This document shows positions 56,741-64,000 of a DNA stretch of 64,000 bases, piece after piece. Position 1 is the first letter of the stretch. Each line of letters begins with the position of its first letter. The stretch covers positions 22,276,272 through 22,340,271 of the forward strand of contig NC_026659.2 in NCBI RefSeq assembly GCF_000004075.3, in the 5' to 3' direction. A program made the translations under genes and the position numbers. Source of the DNA: Cucumis sativus (lineage: Eukaryota > Streptophyta > Magnoliopsida > Cucurbitales > Cucurbitaceae). The notes under the pieces are model-generated. The model was given only the letters and a program-made list of their open reading frames with translations. It had not been told where the DNA came from and searched no databases.

Positions 56741-59700
56741 CAAATAAATTGAACAAACTAAATTAATAATTATTTTTCTTTTATATATTTCTGGAATTTA
56801 ATTAAGAAGAATTTCCAGAAAATATGAATTGGAGACGACTTTGATTAAATGCAAATGAAATGGTTTTATTTATTTCATCAAAGAAAGAAAGAAACTGCTT
56901 TATTTAATTAATTTTTAAAAGAGAAATAAAAATAAAGTAATGAATTAAATAAAAAATAATAATAATAATGGTAAGAAGATGGTGCAAGTGGAGATGGGTA
57001 GGTAGGGCCCCTCAGGGAGGGGGCTTTACCACTTCAGCGGTTGAAAATATGGGTCTATGTGTTCATTAAGTTTAAACTTTAGAATTTAGAACACAAATTT
57101 GTTTGACACCATGAAAAAGATGGAATATATAGTTGAAGTTATGTATGTATCAAATATTGTGGTTAGGAGGATTGAAGTAAGGATTGCATCAATCAAGATG
57201 GAATAGAGCATAGAGGTAGTATAGGGGTTTGAATTTATATTTGGACATTCTAATGAAGTCAACAAGTGAAAAATATTTGAGGTTGGAGTAGTTGACTTGT
57301 AGATGGAATTCAATTTCCATAACCCCTATTCATTTTCTCCCTATACTCTTTAAACCATAAATTAATATTTGTTTTTGTGCGTTTATTCTTGGGTTTGGTG
57401 GGTGCTGGGTGTGTGGTTCAAATTTTGGGAGAAACTATCACCTTTGTTCTTTCTTTTTTCTTTTTACCTTTTCTTTGTACAACATCTGTACTCTTCGTTG
57501 GAAGCAAATTAAAGTAAGGATTACAAAACTCCTCAATTTGTGTAACAATTTGTGTAATGTCTACCTTTTCTCTTTCTTTCTCCAATTACCACATAGTACA
57601 TCTCTTCGTATATATTACATATTTCTCGGTGTAATCTCCGTGATTTTTCGATCCATATCTCTCGGATACATTCCATATCTTTTGGAGATTCTCAATTAAT
57701 CTCTTAACTCTCTTTTGGTATATACTTTAATGTTTTTGCTTTTTTGCTTTATTATTCTCATTTTATTCCTTTCCATGTAAGTCTCATCGTGCTAGTTAAA
57801 TAGAATCACTTTCTGTATACACGATCAATTGAGTAAGAATAATATTCTTCGATTTTGGAATTCGTAATACATTCTTGAGTGTATACAAAGTATATTGTTG
57901 ACTTTAAAATCATATGAAATTATCAAAATGAAATAACTTCGTGCACGAAGAATGAGTTTTTTCGCTCTCTTACTCACGCTCTTTTTCTTCTATTCACTAA
58001 CATTTTGTCTGCTATCTCCCTTCTTCTCACAATCTTGCTTTCTTACTCTTACTCTTGTGATTTCTCTTTTCGCAATGCAAACTGAATAGGAAGAGAAAAG
58101 AAGAAAGACGGGTTGCATTAGTACATGATGTTATCAAAGTTGACCGCACTCAAAAAAGAAGAAATAACATTAATTTTATAGATTAGTTACTGATGAGATA
58201 AGCAAAAATTAGAATGAGTCTTTTAGTTAATTTAAGTTTTCTTTCTTTCTTTTTGCTATATTTTAGGGATACAATTTTTTCCTTATCTATAAGAATTCTT
58301 CTATTAAAAATTTTGACACACAAAGAATAAGTTGAAATTTTTTTAACAACAAAATTTAAATTGTAAAAACACTTCCAGAGATAATTGATCAAAAACAAAT
58401 TCTTGAACAACTTTTTTATTTCATACCAATATATGTATATAGAGATATTTTCAAATATAGCAAAATGAACCAAAATAATTATAAACTATAGCAAAATTAT
58501 ATTACCGTATATCGTGATCTATCCCAAATAGATGATAATCTGTTTTATATATATTTATAAATATTTTCAGAATTTTTGTTATTTGAAATAAATTTAGTTT
58601 CTCATGTATATTAAAATAATGAAAAATACGGTTTGGGAGAGTACTCAAATTGTTATGTTCACGAGCAAAGCTCAAACTTGAGCTCTAGGTGCTCTTTTGG
58701 TATGGACTCGCTGAATGGTGAATTGGCCTGCAAAGGGAGTACTTGAATGACATGTGTTCCCGAGCTAAGAACATGGAGTACTTAATTTAACTAAGGGCAT
58801 AAAAAGTTAAATTTTCTCATTTACCTCTTGAGGTTGTCCATATAAGGCTAGCTGTTCATCAGGCTCTTCGTTTATAATACCGCTTATTTGGGATTATGTG
58901 TAGCATTGACAGTGCTAGAATAGGTGTGACACCCTCAAAGTTGCAAGGTGTAAACGACAAGCTCGACTCGATCATTTTTCTTTTGATGAAAATCAACCAA
59001 CTCAATTGAGTAACTCAAAACAACTCTACGAATTGACTCTCCCTTAATGGACTTAGAATAAGCCCTAGTGTGCTTTTGGGACGACCATCTACACATTGTT
59101 AAAGTATTCATCACAAACTTAATTAACAAACCTGCACATATAATTTTATTATCTTTTTTATCATTTGAATGATGAAGTTGAAAATTAAATTGGTCAAACA
59201 AGTGTTCAGTAAATCAACCAATTTGAGTATATAAACATAAACCAAAGTCCAAATCATGTACCAAACATGGCATATGTATTTATAGCTTGGTAAACGAGTT
59301 ACAATACATTTATGTTTAAATAAACTCTCTTATCTATCATCTTAAAAATTTGTACAAAAGCGACTCAATAAGTGAAAACGAATATTGATGGAAAAGAATA
59401 TGATTATTCAAACCCATAAAAAACCATCGATAAATCAAAAAGGTTTAAATTAATAAACTACCACAGATTGAGACTTTGTGGCCTTAGTTTTTAGGTAGAT
59501 CTCTACACAGTGTTCCTTTATTAATATCTCTAAAGTTATGGGTCATGTTTCAAATGGTATAAAGAGGCATGTGGCATTGTTTCAAATTCTGCCAACTAAA
59601 AATACTTTAATTTTCATACACATTAATGTATTTATCCTTCATTTTTCTTTTCTTTCTATTGGTAGTCTCTCATTTGAGAGTAAGCCAAAAAAGAGCAAGT

Positions 59701-60179
59701 GATATTATAAAGTTTTGAAATGTTTTTTTTTTTCTCTCTAATTAAGTTGGAGACAAATTTATTTGTGTGATTTTAATTACATAAGTAATTTTAGCATTTG
59801 TTATTTTATTTTGATTTCGAATTTAAGTGTATATAATTGAACTTTTCATAACTCTTTATTTCTCAATATTTAACTTCTTATCCCAAAAAGCTATCAATTA
59901 ATGTAGAATTTTGCCCATAAACTTGAAATATATCTAATATATTGTAGACTAATATGTAAATTACAATTTTTGGTCCATGCTTAGACTATTGTGTCAACTT
60001 CATTCCTATATTTCAAAATTGATATATTGTATGTGTCTCCAAACTTGAAAGATTTGATCGTATGATTTTGAAACTGAAAGTCTAAATTTATTTTATATTC
60101 AATATATATTAAAAGGAAGGTTAGTCGACACATAAAGAACTTGTTACTCACGATGTGACAACAATTTTTAAAATATCAA
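56741..60179. other. Intergenic DNA
   Basis: No gene is supported. A dispersed-repeat copy lies at about 58451-58580 ('caaatatagcaaaatgaacc'). A possible LTR-type start, TGTGACACCCTCAAAG, occurs at about 58925 without further confirmation. Confidence 0.45.
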
Positions 60180-61170
60180 AGATAAACTCGACAAACTAAA
60201 ACCAAAACTGAACACAAAGTTTGGTAATCTAGTTTGGTGCAATACCATCTATGTATGGGAGACAGTGTGTCCATAGAAAGATATTGTCACTAATATAAAG
60301 CTAATCAATTATCACGATATACTTGTATGTATTACACGACAGTTACAACCTGAATAGTCAAACTTAGAGGACAATCACTTAGGCTCTTTCTCAATAAATT
60401 TTAGGCTCCTTGTAAATATAAGAATATTAGTGAACGATCATTTAGGCTCCCTTTAAATCTGGAACTCCCTCCTAGCTTGAAGTTTTATATTTTCCACTTC
60501 AAATGAAAATGAAGAACACTTCACTTGAAATATATATTTAGGCTAATTTAAGAGTGACATATACAAGGAAAATGTCTTTTCCAACAATGATCTATCACGA
60601 CGACATCTAACAATATGAAACAACGACACAAATTTTTCAAAAGTGTAAACCCTAAAAAGAGAACCATATTTGTGGGATATCATATTGTCCAGAACGATAA
60701 TTATATTGTTGAGACATCCTTAAAGGCAATCTAAGGTACGCACAAGTGACAAATGTTACATGGGTCATCAGTCACAATATCCTTTAAAAATATTACCAAG
60801 ACAATATAATATATCCGAAAAGAGGGCCGTTATTAAAGTAAGCAGAAAAATAATGACACAAAAATTAATAACCCACTTCAATGCAAAATCACCTATGTTT
60901 GGGGAGATAGTGTGCTTGGTGGAACAAAACTTCACTATATAAAGAGTTTAGCTATGACGACGAAAGTGCTTATTTGATAAACTCTCTCTTTCAATGACTT
61001 TTGTATAGCTTGTTCCTCCACATTTCAATTTAGGCTCCCTCTAAGTTTGAGCTCCTCCTACTTCCATAAAAATGCTTCTTCAAGCTTTGTATGAGATCTC
61101 GTCAATATATTTAGGCTCCCCTAAGAGTGAGATCCCCTCACATTCACTATATTTTGGCTCCCTTTAAATA
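60180..61170. repeat. Degenerate repeat block with recurrent 'taggctccct' motif
   Basis: The motif TTTAGGCTCCCT or a variant occurs about seven times (near 60378, 60401, 60444, 60540, 61031, 61111 and 61146). A longer segment is duplicated about 640 bases apart: 'atctatgtatgggagacag' near 60248 and 'acctatgtttggggagatag' near 60892, with matching flanks. This is typical of transposon-derived plant DNA. No gene is present. Confidence 0.5.
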
Positions 61171-62002
61171 GAATATCAGTATCGAACTTCTCTCGAGTTT
61201 AACAATGGCTACAAAACCAAAAGTCTCAACGACAAACACAAGAATTTTCAATATCAATACATGAAGGTTGGAGCTTAGACAAACTCTAAGCTTAAAATGT
61301 TGTACACATTTTTCTAATTAGTCGACAACCCTAAAAATGAAAAAAAAAATGAAAAAAAAAAAAGTAACCTATATATTGGCTGCTCATAGAATATTTATTC
61401 ACGAGAGAATAAATATTATTTGCATGAGAAAAAGAAGGCAAAAACGACTAGAGAAAGAGACCCACAAAATTTACAGATCATATGCAATTATATATGGAAA
61501 GAATCTTTTGCTGAAGCTGTTATCAGACGCTTCGAATGTTATTGCCAATATCTTTGACATGTTGTACAACATGAAGCATAATTTTTTTTATAATAAAATC
61601 AGTCATCCAATGCAAAAATATATTTGACGTAAAGTGAAAAAAGTGGTATAATTGAACCAAACAAAATTAATTAGGAGAAAGTTTCTTATAATCTTCCTTC
61701 CAAAATTATTATTAGTCTGAATTTGCACTAATGGGATGAAAAAGCATTTATTAGTGGTTTTCTTTTTTCTTTCTTTTTCTTAATTTAGGAAATATTGAAA
61801 AGGAGGAGAATGACATTTGAAGAAGACAAATATGTTGAGAAAAATGTGGCCTATTGATCAAACATTATGAGTCTCTCTCTATATATATAGTTGCAATGTT
61901 ATTTCTTGCTAGGCTCTAGTAGATTACAATTTCAACTCATTTGACAATTTTTTTTTTTTTGGTGTGTTTTCTTAAAATTTCTTTGCTATGGTACGACTAT
62001 CA
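61171..62002. other. AT-rich intergenic DNA
   Basis: No gene is supported. Confidence 0.45.
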
Positions 62003-62155
62003 TTTGATGGGATCCACCTTCGAATTCCATTGAATGGGATCCACAGAGACCATGTCTTCATTTATAGGCTCCCAAGTACCTGGATCAATCAAAAGTTCGA
62101 TTCTTATTGGAACTGTCCATATCCAGTTCATCCTTTGGAACCATATCACATCCCA
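62003..62155 (-). pseudogene. accD: Nuclear plastid DNA: accD fragment
   Basis: Minus-strand translation gives [18 protein letters not shown] and continues with [10 protein letters not shown]. This matches the plastid acetyl-CoA carboxylase beta subunit around its 'SSDRIEL.IDPGTW..MDEDMVS.DPI' region. An upstream part (MDSSN) is in another frame, so at least one indel is present. Only about 50 codons are preserved and there is no start or promoter. It is a non-functional fragment. Confidence 0.8.
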
Positions 62156-62320
62156 GACATATATGGTAGAGTCGTAACCGTAGAATACGACCCTAATCGA
62201 AATGCATACATTTGTCTCATACACTATGGAGATGGTGAGAAAAGATATATTTTACATCCCATAGAGACTATAATTGGAGATACCATTATTTCTAGTACAG
62301 AAGTTCCCATAAATACTTTT
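62156..62320 (+). pseudogene. rpl2: Nuclear plastid DNA: rpl2 fragment
   Basis: Plus-strand translation gives [35 protein letters not shown] and [14 protein letters not shown]. This matches residues in the first half of plastid ribosomal protein L2. Several substitutions (for example ETI where plastid copies have RGA) show an older insertion. It abuts the inverted accD piece directly, and a chance open frame of 111 codons (61988-62323) runs through both. Confidence 0.88.
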
Positions 62321-62323
62321 TAG

Positions 62324-64000
62324 GTCTTGTTTTTGGTACTTATTATTAGGTTTTTGGTTTGAAATAATTGTGGAGCAAATAAACATCTTTTCCTTTTCTA
62401 GCATGGAGTACCAAATTCATCTCAAAATCAGTTGGTAATGAGAAAAATAGCTCATCTATTCTTATACACATAATATAAAGTCTTTTAATTTTTTTCAATA
62501 TATGGAATTCTCAACAATTATCAACTTTTTACCAAAGTTATGATAAAAAAAAAAAAAAAAAAAGCTGGTTAGTCAAAATTTGAAAACAAAAAAATGGTTA
62601 AAAAAAGTAATTTGTGAAATTTGAAATTTGACTCAGAATTTAACTATAGCAATTGATTAATGAAAAATATGCTTAATTTTCAAATTTAAAAAGTAAAATA
62701 AAAAATGGTTAAAATAAAACCTTAGTTTTTTAATATACCACATTTAATATTGAGGTAAATAGTACAACATTTGTACTAGAGTCATCATTGTGACAATTTA
62801 AATATTAATAATAGATTTCCATTTTGGCATAATAAATATTAATAATGTTTAATTAGTTGAATATTGTTCGTGCGTTTTAACCAATTTTAGGGCGTGGAGA
62901 TTGAAAAAATCTAAAATTCATCTACTCCAATTATGTTCATTTTATTTTGACACAAATAATTAGAGTCTGTTTGGTTTACAATTTGAATTATATTTTATGT
63001 TTTCAGATTCAATAAATTAATCGATAAATTGCTTTTAGATTCTTTCATTTAAATCGTGCAAATTGTAATTTAAAATTTAGAATGAATAGTGGTAATTATT
63101 AAATGATACAAAATAATTACTTTCTACATGTTATGTATTTTTTTCAATTGTAGAAAGTAAATGATAATTAATAAGGTAGGGGTGGCTCCTTATTTGATGG
63201 GATGGGATACGATAGGATAATGACTTCATAATTTGTTGTCAATTAAAGAATTTTTTGTTCAAACTTTATTTCTCGTGGAAATATTGTTCAAAATTTATTA
63301 AATGTGTTTGGAATTTTTTCATAAGAAATGTTTTCTTTTTATTTTAAGTAAATTATACGATGTGAGTTGTGTTTTCTCCTTAACAATATTGGTAACTTTG
63401 AGTAATACGATAAATTTCAAGTTATATCTCAACTCTAAAAAAATTTTAACAACTAAGTAATGTTCGATACTAACGAAGATAAGATTACAAGAAGGAATCA
63501 TATTAAACTTGGTTTGAGATAAACTAAATTCAAAGGAATAGAATCACGTGACAATAGATATTTTTATACTCGAGCTTTAACAAGGTCCACGAATCTTGTG
63601 AAAAGAAAATGATGTTCTATAGCAATTATATAACACCACTATTAGAATTACGAACAACGACATGGACATCCATGTCATCGTTTGTCACATGAAAGATTAT
63701 CTTTGAAGAACTTTGACGATTTGAGTGCATTGGAATTATATTTTTGGATAACTCAAAATTATTTAGAAGTTCTCTTATGGTTAAAGAAAAAGATAGAGCT
63801 TCAATCATTTTCTTTGTAGGAAATATGAGGAGAGACCAAGCTAAACCTCTAGCATTAATCAACAAACGAGAACAAAATAATAATAATGTTACTTCAAATT
63901 TTAATAGTGTTCATTTTCTCAACGAGAACCTATCTTGCATTGCAGATAGAGATATTTATTTTCCTCAATAGAACAAGAATGACTCTTTGGGTAGATCTTT
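62324..64000. other. AT-rich intergenic DNA to window end
   Basis: No gene is supported. The frame at 63744-63971 and its opposite-strand partner have no domain I recognise. Confidence 0.45.

Noticed and set aside
61988-62323. Open frame of 111 codons as a novel gene
   Set aside because: It is made of antisense accD and sense rpl2 plastid fragments; the frame is fortuitous.
63626-63971. Opposing frames near the window end
   Set aside because: No recognised domain on either strand, and codon content resembles the flanking AT-rich DNA.

Overview
The window is AT-rich nuclear DNA of a eudicot plant. The evidence is multi-exon genes with plant splice sites, a chloroplast-targeted L12 gene, a nuclear tRNA-Pro, decayed plant transposons and a nuclear copy of plastid DNA. 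The gene set and a dispersed 'atagcaaaat ... gatagac' repeat suggest a cucurbit, perhaps Cucumis. That placement is inference from familiarity, not from a search.

Layout. 1-7.3 kb is intergenic. It holds a non-autonomous CACTA-type element (3533-4233) and a diverged second copy of the sequence just upstream of the first gene. 7.4-10.8 kb (+) is a seven-exon monodehydroascorbate reductase of the peroxisomal-membrane type. It is followed by tRNA-Pro(UGG) at 11.6 kb and an intronless plastid ribosomal protein L12 gene (11.9-12.4 kb, +). Tail-to-tail with L12 is a four-exon universal stress protein gene (17.5-13.4 kb, -). 17.5-21.7 kb shows no gene. 22.2-21.7 kb (-) is a single-exon cysteine-rich protein of unknown function. 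22.3-31.7 kb is AT-rich, with a possible small spliced transcript near 26 kb and an LTR-like remnant near 30 kb. 34.7-31.7 kb (-) is a five-exon cinnamoyl-CoA-reductase-like gene. 37.3-39.0 kb is a broken Mutator-like transposase cut off by an LTR-like sequence. 39.8-42.3 kb (+) is a seven-exon proteasome assembly chaperone 3 gene. 53.3-44.5 kb (-) is a 20-exon STE20/germinal-centre-type kinase gene. Its leader probably begins near 56.6 kb, and its leader intron holds a Ty3/gypsy remnant. 57-64 kb is gene-poor, with a degenerate repeat block (60.2-61.2 kb) and a mosaic plastid insertion made of accD and rpl2 pieces (62.0-62.3 kb).

The genes are unrelated housekeeping and stress genes: ascorbate recycling, plastid translation, stress signalling, proteasome assembly and kinase signalling. 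They do not form a pathway cluster. Exon joins were derived by hand from splice sites and reading frame. All six multi-exon models close in frame, giving 480, 175, 363, 124 and 683 aa for the spliced genes and 183 aa for L12. I found no new multi-gene system. The best leads are the mosaic plastid insertion, the CACTA element with an intact 3-bp target duplication, a GC-AG intron, a frame-deciding tandem acceptor in the kinase gene, a reductase lacking the catalytic tyrosine, and the cysteine-rich protein.
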